A stretch of 64,000 bases of DNA from Paenibacillus nasutitermitis. GTDB lineage: Bacteria; Bacillota; Bacilli; Paenibacillales; Paenibacillaceae. Of this stretch, positions 16,934 through 24,077 are shown piece by piece (position 1 is the first letter of the stretch; the number at the start of each line of letters is the position of its first letter). Under the pieces are notes generated by a model. It searched no databases. It was not told where the DNA came from and saw nothing but the letters and a program-made list of their open reading frames with translations. The stretch spans positions 1,860,001 to 1,924,000 of the forward strand of contig NZ_BMHP01000002.1 in the NCBI RefSeq assembly GCF_014641075.1, read 5' to 3'. The position numbers were made by a program, and so were the translations under genes.

Positions 16934-18031
16934 CTATTTTCTGATGAAAAAACCGACCAGCTCTTTGGTTTCCGGATTGATCACAATCACCAGCGGTCCG
17001 AGCAGCGCATCCTGATCCGTACTGTAGTTGACAGATATCAGCTTGCCGTCTTTGGCCTGAATATCCGCCAGGATTTGCTTTTGTTTATCGTCCGCAGGCA
17101 TGATACCCGCCTCTTTGGCGCTGATCAGCTCTACCTGCGCTTCGTCTTGTTTGGTTAACAGATGCTCCTTCTGGCTCTCAGGCACGAGGGTCCAGGCCAG
17201 ATTTTGATATTCCTTGACACTGGCTGAATCAAGCTGTTCCTCGAGCACAACAATTACGTGGGCCGGACTTTGCGGAGGAAGGCTCTTGGTCATGATAGGA
17301 CCGTAATAGGCACGAATCTTGGTTCCCGGTTTAATCTGGGACCATTCGACCGGCTGCCCTTCAGGTGAGACAACCATCGTCTCTTTGCCGGCATTGAGCG
17401 TTAGTGAAGGAATTTCAACATTGTCCTTCATTTCGCCAAACTGGATTTTCCAGCCGCCATCTGTATTATTTACACTCAGAACCGCTTCTTCTTTAATCAG
17501 ACTTTGCTCGCCGACCTGAATGCTGACCGCATGCGATTGGCCAGGATAGCTCATCGTCATAACGGGGCCGTACTTGGCGGTCAATTGCATACCGGGCTTC
17601 AGATCTTTGGCAGCAAAAGCTTTGCCGTTCTTATCAGTCAGAACCGTTTTTTGGTCCACATTCAGAATCACCCAGGTGTTCGTGCCGTGGCCGAGCACTT
17701 CAATCTGAGATTTGCCGTCTGTTGAAGAGGCGCTTACGATAACCCCCATCGTCTGCATGAAGTTTTCCTGCTCCTTCTCCCCAAGCTTAATTTCCTTGCC
17801 GCTTAGTTCAAGTCCGTAACCAAGGGCAGTCGCCGTATCGCGAGCCGGAAGATAAGCTTTGCCGTTGATATATACAGGGTGCAGCTTCGTATCCGTTCCA
17901 TTTACCGTCACCTTAATATCGTTATGCAGAATTCCGTTCACTTTTTCCACCAGTCCGTTTGCACCGACCGCCGCTGTCGTGGCCAGCAAGCCTGCAGCCG
18001 TCATCATAATCAACCATTTTTGTTTTTTCAT
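16934..18031 (-). CDS. Secreted protein with stalk domain and internal duplicated repeats
   Basis: The 365-aa protein has a signal peptide (1-26), a short stalk-type segment (about 35-75, with AYLPARDTATALGYGL) and then two related modules of about 80 aa. Both modules contain LKPGxxLxAxYGPVMTxSxP-like text: KPGMQLTAKYGPVMTMSYPG in the first and KPGTKIRAYYGPIMTKSLPP in the second. A C-terminal segment ends PLVIVINPETKELVGFFIR. I do not recognise the repeat family. ATG 18031 lies 8 nt after GGGAG; ATG 18037 is also in frame but only 3 nt from it. Probably cell-surface; function unknown. Confidence 0.75.
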   Translation of the reverse strand: MKKQKWLIMMTAAGLLATTAAVGANGLVEKVNGILHNDIKVTVNGTDTKLHPVYINGKAYLPARDTATALGYGLELSGKEIKLGEKEQENFMQTMGVIVSASSTDGKSQIEVLGHGTNTWVILNVDQKTVLTDKNGKAFAAKDLKPGMQLTAKYGPVMTMSYPGQSHAVSIQVGEQSLIKEEAVLSVNNTDGGWKIQFGEMKDNVEIPSLTLNAGKETMVVSPEGQPVEWSQIKPGTKIRAYYGPIMTKSLPPQSPAHVIVVLEEQLDSASVKEYQNLAWTLVPESQKEHLLTKQDEAQVELISAKEAGIMPADDKQKQILADIQAKDGKLISVNYSTDQDALLGPLVIVINPETKELVGFFIRK

Positions 18032-18213
18032 TTTCATTGCTCCCTTCGCACGTATGCGCTGTTTGTATTTGCTCTAGCTGCGTTGTTACAATATCTCAGA
18101 CGCAAATGGAGGTTAAAAGGTTACCAGAACGGTAATTAATAGTCGATATCAGACAGATTGATTCGGTTGTCCTGCCCGTTACGAAGCGGACATCTTTTTC
18201 TTGCACCGCACAC

Positions 18214-18253
18214 AAAAAAGCCAAAAACTCCATCATGAGTTTTTGGCTTTTTT
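18214..18253 (-). terminator. Strong terminator after squalene/phytoene synthase
   Basis: Perfect 17-bp stem AAAAAAGCCAAAAACTC / GAGTTTTTGGCTTTTTT with a 6-nt loop, 13 bp past the synthase stop. It is symmetric and could work both ways. Confidence 0.9.
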
Positions 18254-18266
18254 GCCGGATGTTCCC

Positions 18267-19076
18267 TTATCCATTGATCCGGTTAACGATCTTCAGCACC
18301 GTGTCACGGGTTAATTTGCTGCCGCCTGCAGCGAGCAGATTCACCGTAGCATGAGCCAGAGCAAGGGGGATTTTACAAAATTTCAAAGCCGGACCCGGTT
18401 TCAAGTCCGCGATATACTCATCGGCCAGCTTCAGATTGCGTTTCGTATACGCGAGCATCTCTTTAAACTGCCACCCGTCCGGATAGAAATCAACACCGCG
18501 CTTCAGATCCTCGTCCCGGTTCCGCAAAATATTGACTGCCTGCAGTCCTCTGCCGAATGCGACCGCTTTGACAAAATCGGTTTTTGTGCCATCATACCAA
18601 AGCCATAGCTCGGAAAGCATTTCTCCTACCATGCCCGCAACACTGTAAGTGTAACGATCCAGATCTTCTTCGGTATGAATGTTCCACTTGGCTTCCACCC
18701 ATTCGGCCATTTCCTTGGCCATCTTCGCGATGTAACGGAAAACCGTATCAGCGATGGCTGGCGGGCATAGCTCCATCCAGTTACGGAGCTGCATCGTAAC
18801 GTCGGGAAGAATATTCTGGTAGGGGGTTAATACTTCATGGGTGGCTTGGATAACAGCCGGTGATTGGGAGGATCTGTAAATCCCTTGCAGCAGATCCACT
18901 TTCAGCTGATCCGGCAGTTCGTGATGATCCTCGATTTCATCGATCGCCCGCATACAGAGATAGGCAGATGTTACAGCTTCCTTCAGACCGGGTTCCAGGC
19001 GGCTGATCGGGATATAAAAGGTCCGGCTCGTTTTCTGCAACATGGTCATGGCATCATTCAGGATGGCGTTCGTAAT
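18267..19076 (-). CDS. Squalene/phytoene synthase family protein, probable AUU start
   Basis: Joins two prenyl diphosphates head to head in C30 or C40 terpenoid synthesis. The 269-aa protein (from codon 19076) has both aspartate-rich metal sites: RAIDEIEDH (residues 43-51) and a second one within GLQAVNILRNRDED. The only NUG upstream, TTG 19091, overlaps the Shine-Dalgarno TTTGGAGGG and cannot be served by it. An in-frame ATT at 19076 sits exactly 8 nt after GGAGG and would give a natural N-terminus (M)TNAILNDAM. The next ATG lies 9 codons downstream without a Shine-Dalgarno. No other terpenoid gene is adjacent, so the product is unknown. Confidence 0.85.
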   Translation of the reverse strand: MTNAILNDAMTMLQKTSRTFYIPISRLEPGLKEAVTSAYLCMRAIDEIEDHHELPDQLKVDLLQGIYRSSQSPAVIQATHEVLTPYQNILPDVTMQLRNWMELCPPAIADTVFRYIAKMAKEMAEWVEAKWNIHTEEDLDRYTYSVAGMVGEMLSELWLWYDGTKTDFVKAVAFGRGLQAVNILRNRDEDLKRGVDFYPDGWQFKEMLAYTKRNLKLADEYIADLKPGPALKFCKIPLALAHATVNLLAAGGSKLTRDTVLKIVNRING

Positions 19077-19600
19077 GGGTATTCCCTCCAAAGTAGCTTT
19101 ACTAATCGTACCTGTTCAAACCGCCGAAGCCTCATTCTTATGGAATGGCTTCTTCACCGCGTAAGGCATATTTGAACGAAATGGAATAAACGTCTTTTTT
19201 TACTTTCCTTTCATAATAACATACCTGTCCTATTGAGCACCAACCCCAAGACCACATAATGATGCTTTTTAACGCTGTAAATGTGAACGGTCAAGTCATA
19301 TCCGGATATCATTCGTTGAAATCTCTTTCGGCTATACTTAATGACAGATGAAAAAAAGGCTCTTCAGATTTTATGGTGGAACGACTTTTTGACTAAATCC
19401 ATTATTTCAATACGACTTTGCCGATGCTATGAGAAAACCACCGGTGTTATACAGAATATGGCGATTATTTAATCGCAAACATAATCAATAAGATAAAAAT
19501 GAGTTGTTCTGAGCGTTTCCTTTATTTCAATAGTGCAGCACGAAGAGTTAATGTCAAACAAGACCCAAACTGTGTAACAAATTGCTATGTTGATAATTGA
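19077..19600. other. AT-rich intergenic region, no gene recognised
   Basis: About 520 bp between squalene synthase and the Ig-like lipoprotein. Frames in all directions are short and lack Shine-Dalgarno sites. A weak promoter-like TATTAT near 19213-19218 on the minus strand may serve the synthase. The left half holds the synthase leader. The rest is markedly more AT-rich than the flanking genes and I see no RNA gene or repeat in it. Confidence 0.5.
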
Positions 19601-19622
19601 AAAGAGCCTAACATGGCTCTTT
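19601..19622 (-). terminator. Terminator of the Ig-like lipoprotein gene
   Basis: Stem AAAGAGCC / GGCTCTTT with loop TAACAT, immediately after the stop codon; short T-run on the minus-strand side. Confidence 0.65.
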
Positions 19623-19623
19623 C

Positions 19624-20058
19624 TTACTCTACGACTTCAAACGGAGCAGCAAGTCCGCCAATAGTAGCCCGATATTCACCTGGGGTTAGTTTGTACTTCA
19701 GATCACTTATATTAAGACCTAAGGATGACAATTTATTTGGGGAATGAATTATACCTTCGTCTGTGAAAGAGTCTGCTTTCATTGGTACCTCGTACCACGT
19801 ATCTTCCAGTTTTTTTTCAAGAAATACATGAATACCTGTCGTGTATTCTTTATTACTGTCATTTCGAATTTCAACAATGATAACCTTAATTGATGTTGGA
19901 TATTCCGTTTTCTCAGTCTTGATAGTCACACCATTTTCCGAGTCAGGACGTTTTTGAGCAAGGGCTTCTTCCTTAAGGTATGAATCATCTGTTTGACATC
20001 CAGTAATAAACAGAAGTAACAACGCGAAACAAAAAGCAGCAAATGGATATTTTTTCAT
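19624..20058 (-). CDS. Lipoprotein with bacterial Ig-like domain (Big_14 type)
   Basis: The 144-aa protein has a lipoprotein signal ending at LFITGC (Cys21) and one Ig-like domain from about residue 45 to the end. The layout, with VTIKTEKTEYP at the start, HVFLEKKLEDTWYEVP in the middle and a late YKLTPGEYRA, is typical of small Bacillales lipoproteins of this family. ATG 20058 has TAGGAGG well placed upstream. The gene and its surroundings are clearly AT-richer than the neighbours, which suggests recent acquisition. Role unknown. Confidence 0.75.
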   Translation of the reverse strand: MKKYPFAAFCFALLLLFITGCQTDDSYLKEEALAQKRPDSENGVTIKTEKTEYPTSIKVIIVEIRNDSNKEYTTGIHVFLEKKLEDTWYEVPMKADSFTDEGIIHSPNKLSSLGLNISDLKYKLTPGEYRATIGGLAAPFEVVE

Positions 20059-20305
20059 TATTAAGATACCTCCTACACTCATTTCACCAATAATTGGATA
20101 GGTAAACAGTGAAAAGTTGTTAATGAACAGTACGAAGATAATGCCGCAACAATCAACTGGAAATCGAAACGATGATTTCCACTATAAATTCCGAATACCC
20201 GAAAAAAAAAGCTGCCGTTCCTCCTAATTAGCGCCGATAATGGCAATACCGGTCTCTTTCATGCTATATTGAAGGTAACTTTTATAGGACGGTGTGTACC
20301 TTAAC

Positions 20306-21301
20306 ATGAACAGCAAAAAACCGGATTCCAAACGCCATTCCGCACATAAACGCAGTACACAAGCGGCTTCAGGCGGCGAGAGAAGCGCAGCCAAAAGCAC
20401 GGAAAACAAGCCTTACACCGTAAGAGAACATATTGAACTGCTGCCTTTTCTGCTGCAGGCCATCAAGCATCAGGGCCGAAATGCCATTAAATCCCTGCTC
20501 AGCCGCGGACAGATCTCCGTTAATGGCCGTTCCGTCACCGCTTATAATCTGGCTCTGAAGCCAGGAGATTCCGTGTCGGTCAGCAGAGACAAGGTTGTCG
20601 AGAAACCTCCGCTGATTGGGCTTTCGATTCTACACGAGGATGACCATATTATCATTATCAATAAGGAAGCCGGACTTCTTTCCATTGCATCAGCGCAAGA
20701 AACCGAACTGACAGCCTACCGCCAGCTCACTGCCCATGTTAGACTGGAGAACCCGGATAGCCGGATCTTTGTGGTGCATCGACTGGACCGCGACACATCC
20801 GGCGTGATGATGTTTGCCAAAAGCGAGGCGGTACAGCAGCAGCTTCAAAACGCATGGCAGGAAACGGTAAAAGAACGAACCTATGTAGCTCTGGTGGAAG
20901 GAAAATTGAGGAAGCCGGAGGATACAGTTAAATCCTGGCTCAAGGAAAGCAAAACCTTGCGCATGTATTCGAGCCCTTACCCCAATGACGGCCAGCTGGC
21001 CGTCACGCATTACAAGGTTTTGCAAACAAGCAGCGAATTTTCCCTGCTTGAGGTGGAACTTGAGACCGGGCGCAAGAATCAGATCCGTGTTCATATGCAG
21101 GATATCGGACACCCTGTCGTAGGCGACAAAAAATACGGTTCAAGGTCCAAAGCCATAGGCCGGCTTGGACTTCATGCCCGGGTTCTTTCCTTCGACCATC
21201 CCGTCACCGGAAAGGTAATGCGATTCGAAACGGATATCCCCAAGCAGTTCCTGAACGCCCTGCGGGATGCCCGGCAGCCTTCCTCACGACCTGGCAAGTA
21301 A
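20306..21301 (+). CDS. RluA family pseudouridine synthase
   Basis: Isomerises uridine to pseudouridine in rRNA or tRNA. A basic N-terminal extension of about 35 residues precedes an S4 RNA-binding domain (GRNAIKSLLSRGQISVNG) and the catalytic domain with the RluA motif VHRLDRDTSGVMMFAK, whose Asp in RLDRDTSG is catalytic. The C-terminal ELETGRKNQIRVHMQDIGHP is also characteristic. Start choice is uncertain: ATG 20306 has no clear Shine-Dalgarno, and GTG 20294 is in frame 4 nt after AGGA. The exact target site cannot be told from sequence. Confidence 0.9.
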   Translation: MNSKKPDSKRHSAHKRSTQAASGGERSAAKSTENKPYTVREHIELLPFLLQAIKHQGRNAIKSLLSRGQISVNGRSVTAYNLALKPGDSVSVSRDKVVEKPPLIGLSILHEDDHIIIINKEAGLLSIASAQETELTAYRQLTAHVRLENPDSRIFVVHRLDRDTSGVMMFAKSEAVQQQLQNAWQETVKERTYVALVEGKLRKPEDTVKSWLKESKTLRMYSSPYPNDGQLAVTHYKVLQTSSEFSLLEVELETGRKNQIRVHMQDIGHPVVGDKKYGSRSKAIGRLGLHARVLSFDHPVTGKVMRFETDIPKQFLNALRDARQPSSRPGK

Positions 21302-21322
21302 ACGGGATCAGGAGGGATCCGC

Positions 21323-21991
21323 TTATTGGTAAGCCGACAGATAAGCATCCATCTGAAGCGCCGGCTCCAGAACCGGGGAGCCGTGGCATATTTCCAGATG
21401 CAGCGGCTTTAATTTGCTGACAATGGCACTGCTCGCGATGGCTTCCTTCATATCCGCAGTGAACATCTTCATCGGCGGCCGCAGCTTTCCTCTTTTTGCG
21501 GTAAACAAATCCCCTGCCAGGAGTACCCTGTCGCGTTCATGATAATAAACCACATGTCCGGGGGAATGACCCGGAGTAAGGTAGGGCTTCAAGCTGCCGA
21601 ATGCGGCTAACCCGGTTCCTTCCGCATCCTCCGGCAGCGGCACGGCAATCCTGGCCTCCAAACTGGCGGCTGCTTTCTTGCGCCGTGGATACGCCAGCAT
21701 CCCTTCCATATAGGGAATTTCAACCGGGTGCGCATAGACCGGGACGGAACGTTCCCCTATGATCTTATTAACCGCTCCCACATGATCGGAATGACCGTGC
21801 GTGAGTATAATCGCTTTCAGCGGACCTGCCGAAAGCTTGTCAATAAAAGTAAGTATTCCCTTTGTCATGCTTCCAATGCCTGCATCCACCAACACAACTC
21901 CATCATCTTCCACAACGACCCAGACACGTACAGGAATAACCATCCATATTCTAAGACTCCAGACATGCTGCGATATCCGTTCCGCCTTCAT
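21323..21991 (-). CDS. MBL-fold metallo-hydrolase
   Basis: The 222-aa protein has the binuclear zinc motif THGHSDHVG (His65, His67, Asp69, His70), the following His in LTPGHSPGH and Asp in LLAGDLF. It belongs to the glyoxalase-II-like hydrolases; substrate unknown. A GGAAGGA site precedes ATG 21991. Upstream are a strong sigma-A promoter and two tandem palindromes that overlap the likely transcription start, so it is probably tightly repressed. The regulator is not next door. Confidence 0.88.
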   Translation of the reverse strand: MKAERISQHVWSLRIWMVIPVRVWVVVEDDGVVLVDAGIGSMTKGILTFIDKLSAGPLKAIILTHGHSDHVGAVNKIIGERSVPVYAHPVEIPYMEGMLAYPRRKKAAASLEARIAVPLPEDAEGTGLAAFGSLKPYLTPGHSPGHVVYYHERDRVLLAGDLFTAKRGKLRPPMKMFTADMKEAIASSAIVSKLKPLHLEICHGSPVLEPALQMDAYLSAYQ

Positions 21992-22012
21992 ATTTCCTTC
22001 CGCCCCTTTCAG

Positions 22013-22039
22013 TAACCAATGGTTATTAACCGTTGGTTA
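22013..22039. promoter_or_regulatory. Tandem palindromic operators before the MBL-fold gene
   Basis: Two 13-bp palindromes TAACCAATGGTTA (22013-22025) and TAACCGTTGGTTA (22027-22039), one base apart, themselves arranged as a near-perfect larger inverted repeat. They lie directly downstream of the -10 element. The form suggests a TetR-type dimer pair, which is inference. Confidence 0.7.
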
Positions 22040-22040
22040 C

Positions 22041-22070
22041 AATATATCCCGGATTTGTTCTCCTTGTCAA
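22041..22070 (-). promoter_or_regulatory. Sigma-A promoter of the MBL-fold gene
   Basis: On the minus strand: TTGACA (22065-22070), 18-nt spacer, TATATT (22041-22046). The -35 box is perfect. The operator pair begins 1 bp downstream of the -10 box. Confidence 0.75.
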
Positions 22071-22133
22071 CGAGCTTTGATGCATAGCGTATCCGCTGGA
22101 GATTAGGAGGCGATAGCAATCGAACATCGAACA

Positions 22134-22589
22134 TTACAATTGGTCTTTTCTAAAAGAAAGAATACTGAGTTGTTCATCTTCTTTGTAGTTATTGCATTTT
22201 GATAATTGAACATCAATATATTCCTCATCTCTGTCCTTTAATCGGATTGATCTACAGACATATTCCGTCTTACCATTGTTTGTATTCATTGCGTCACGTG
22301 AGTGATCAACAACCCAATTGATTTCTTTACCATTTGAAATAACATCATTAATTTCTGGGCCGCTATCCATTGTTGGAGAAATAATCATTAAATTATCTCC
22401 TTTACCATCATTAAATCTTTTCACCAAATTATCAATGCGGTCCAAATCCGCCTGATCAAAGTTAGAGAGAAGGGAGTTGTTTTTGTCTATATTTTCTTTT
22501 TGAGACTGGCTTGTTAGTGAGAGAATGACACCCAGCAGTCCAATAATTATAACTGCTTGTACGCAAATTATTAGTTTATTGTATCTCAT
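22134..22589 (-). CDS. DUF4362-like membrane-anchored protein
   Basis: The 151-aa protein has an N-terminal membrane anchor (about residues 6-26) and a soluble domain resembling DUF4362: LDRIDNLVKRFNDGKGDNL, then NGKEINWVVDHSRDAMN and a final paired-Cys segment (EYVCRSI ... QLSKCNN). ATG 22589 has GAGGAGGT 5 nt upstream. Base composition is much more AT-rich than the neighbours. There is a good promoter upstream. Function unknown. Confidence 0.65.
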   Translation of the reverse strand: MRYNKLIICVQAVIIIGLLGVILSLTSQSQKENIDKNNSLLSNFDQADLDRIDNLVKRFNDGKGDNLMIISPTMDSGPEINDVISNGKEINWVVDHSRDAMNTNNGKTEYVCRSIRLKDRDEEYIDVQLSKCNNYKEDEQLSILSFRKDQL

Positions 22590-22616
22590 AAATAACCTCC
22601 TCAAGACAAATGCTAT

Positions 22617-22645
22617 CTTATACACTACTGATTAATGTAACACAA
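22617..22645 (-). promoter_or_regulatory. Candidate promoter of the DUF4362-like gene
   Basis: On the minus strand: TTGTGT (22640-22645), 17-nt spacer, TATAAG (22617-22622). Confidence 0.5.
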
Positions 22646-22684
22646 AATCATCATTGCGGAGATCCTCCATACGTTTTACGGACG

Positions 22685-22711
22685 ATCCCGATCATCCCGA
22701 TCATCCCGATC
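22685..22711. repeat. Three tandem copies of a 9-bp unit ATCCCGATC
   Basis: Perfect short tandem repeat at 22685-22693, 22694-22702 and 22703-22711 in the intergenic region. On the minus strand it could encode the Met-Ile-Gly repeats of a 24-codon frame with no Shine-Dalgarno. A microsatellite is the simplest reading. Confidence 0.8.
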
Positions 22712-22834
22712 ATTATTTGTTCCATGAGAAGCAATCTCTTCTTTGGATTGCTTCGTTTGCTGCGTTTAATGAAAATCAGATAAGGTGAATAGATAGCAGA
22801 CCTATATGGGAAATCAATGTTAAGGGGGACGCTT

Positions 22835-23593
22835 GTGAACACTCGAAATACATACCGTATGTGGAATATTTTCGGACTGCTTGCGGTTCTTGCCGCTAAT
22901 GCGCTTGCTCAATTTCTTCCGCTCAACAACAAGACGACCGCCGAGCTGTCGGACAAACATCCGGTATTGATCACTCCGGCCGGATATGCTTTTTCTATCT
23001 GGTCCCTTATTTATGTGCTGTTGATCGGTTTCGTTATTTATCAGCTGGGAACCCGCTCGGGAGCTTCCGCAAAAAATATCGGCCCCTGGTTTTTTGTCAG
23101 CTGCCTATTCAATGTAGCCTGGATATTCGCCTGGCATTACGAATATGTGACAACCAGCGTATTCATTATGATCGCGCTTCTTCTTTCTTTGATTATTGTC
23201 TATCAGAAAATCCGCTCAGCTTCATCGAGTCCCTCTACCGGGGAGAGGCTCTGGGTCAGACTGCCTTTCAGCCTGTATCTCGGGTGGATCAGCGTCGCAT
23301 CGATAGTGAATATCACAATTGGACTTTCCAATGCCGGCTGGGAGAGGTTTGGGTTGTCGGAAGTGACTTGGACGATCGTTCTGCTGATTATCGCGTTCGT
23401 TCTGGCTTTGATTATCGGCAGCGTTTACCGTGACTCCTTTTATGTTCTTGTATTCGTCTGGGCTTTCGTCGCGATTGCTCTCAAGCAGAAGGATTACACC
23501 GACATCTACACCACAGCAATGGTTGGGGCGATTTTTCTTGGCATTTTCGCTATCTATGTGTTATTACGCAGACGGAAACCCTCGAAATGGTAA
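22835..23593 (+). CDS. TspO/MBR family (tryptophan-rich sensory-like) membrane protein, long form
   Basis: The 252-aa protein has about seven or eight membrane helices, against five in typical TspO of about 160 aa. The core pattern of the family is present: PAGYAFSIWSLIYVLL near residues 54-69, then WFFVSCLFNVAWIFAWHYE and LYLGWISVASIVN. Family members bind porphyrins or other hydrophobic ligands. The long form is common in Bacillales and its role is unclear. GTG 22835 lies 6 nt after AAGGGGG; the upstream ATG 22817 precedes that site and is unlikely. Confidence 0.8.
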   Translation: MNTRNTYRMWNIFGLLAVLAANALAQFLPLNNKTTAELSDKHPVLITPAGYAFSIWSLIYVLLIGFVIYQLGTRSGASAKNIGPWFFVSCLFNVAWIFAWHYEYVTTSVFIMIALLLSLIIVYQKIRSASSSPSTGERLWVRLPFSLYLGWISVASIVNITIGLSNAGWERFGLSEVTWTIVLLIIAFVLALIIGSVYRDSFYVLVFVWAFVAIALKQKDYTDIYTTAMVGAIFLGIFAIYVLLRRRKPSKW

Positions 23594-23604
23594 AAACAAA
23601 GGAG

Positions 23605-23640
23605 CATAAGAGAGCATTTTTAAAGAAAAGCTCTCTTATG
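23605..23640 (+). terminator. Terminator after the TspO-like gene
   Basis: Perfect 11-bp stem CATAAGAGAGC / GCTCTCTTATG with a 14-nt loop, 12 bp past the stop, followed by TCCAAATTTTTG. Confidence 0.7.
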
Positions 23641-24028
23641 TCCAAATTTTTGATTATTCTGAATATTTACAAAATTAATATTTTACATGTACAATGGGTA
23701 CATATCATTCACAACATGAATGATACACAGTCCACCGAGAGGGGATAGTCCATTGGAGAATGTTAGCGATGCATGTCCTTCGTATCAACGAAACCTTTAG
23801 ATTTCTGTGGATTTGAATTTCATAGGAAGGAGTAAGCAAAGAAAGCTGCTTGCTTGAGGGACATTGCGGGAAATCAAATTGGATGCTGTGAAGGAGAATA
23901 GCCGCTGCTGCTAAAGACAGCGTCAGGGATATTCTTCAAAGTCAAAGTTGATGGTCTTATAGAATTTGCAACGGAAGTTGTTTGAATGGAGTGTGCAGGA
24001 AACAATTGAATACGAAAATGGTTAACGG
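23641..24028. other. Unexplained intergenic region with promoter-like element
   Basis: Between the TspO terminator and the phosphoesterase gene. A good promoter reads rightwards: TTTACA (23666-23671), 18-nt spacer, TACAAT (23690-23695). Behind it is a small hairpin ATCATTCA / TGAATGAT near 23705-23725. No frame longer than about 55 codons is open and none has homology I recognise; several tiny frames with Shine-Dalgarno-like sites occur (for example TTG 23754, 15 codons). The region ends at a strong hairpin at 24029-24067. It could be a small RNA, a decayed gene or a regulatory spacer. Confidence 0.4.
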
Positions 24029-24067
24029 ATAGGGTTTCTGGTTGTCACCGACAAGCAGAAACCCTAT
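24029..24067 (-). terminator. Strong hairpin downstream of the phosphoesterase gene
   Basis: 12-bp stem ATAGGGTTTCTG / CAGAAACCCTAT with an inner 5-bp TTGTC / GACAA helix. There is no clean U-tract on either side. It may end the phosphoesterase transcript or a rightward transcript from 23.7 kb. Confidence 0.6.
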
Positions 24068-24077
24068 TAACGTTCCC

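Noticed and set aside
22685..22711. Short tandem repeats considered as a CRISPR remnant
   Set aside because: Units of 9 bp without spacers and no cas genes; a microsatellite.
22651..22725. 24-codon frame with Met-Ile-Gly repeats on the minus strand
   Set aside because: It is the translation of a 9-bp tandem repeat, lacks a Shine-Dalgarno and resembles no known leader peptide.
23641..24028. Riboswitch or housekeeping RNA identity for the 23.7-kb region
   Set aside because: I compared it by eye with T-box, cobalamin, lysine, ydaO, c-di-GMP, tmRNA, 6S and RNase P core motifs and found none, so I left it unnamed.
24010..24077. Inverted repeat at 24029-24067 as an insertion-sequence end
   Set aside because: No transposase, no matching second end and no target duplication nearby; a hairpin near a gene end is simpler.
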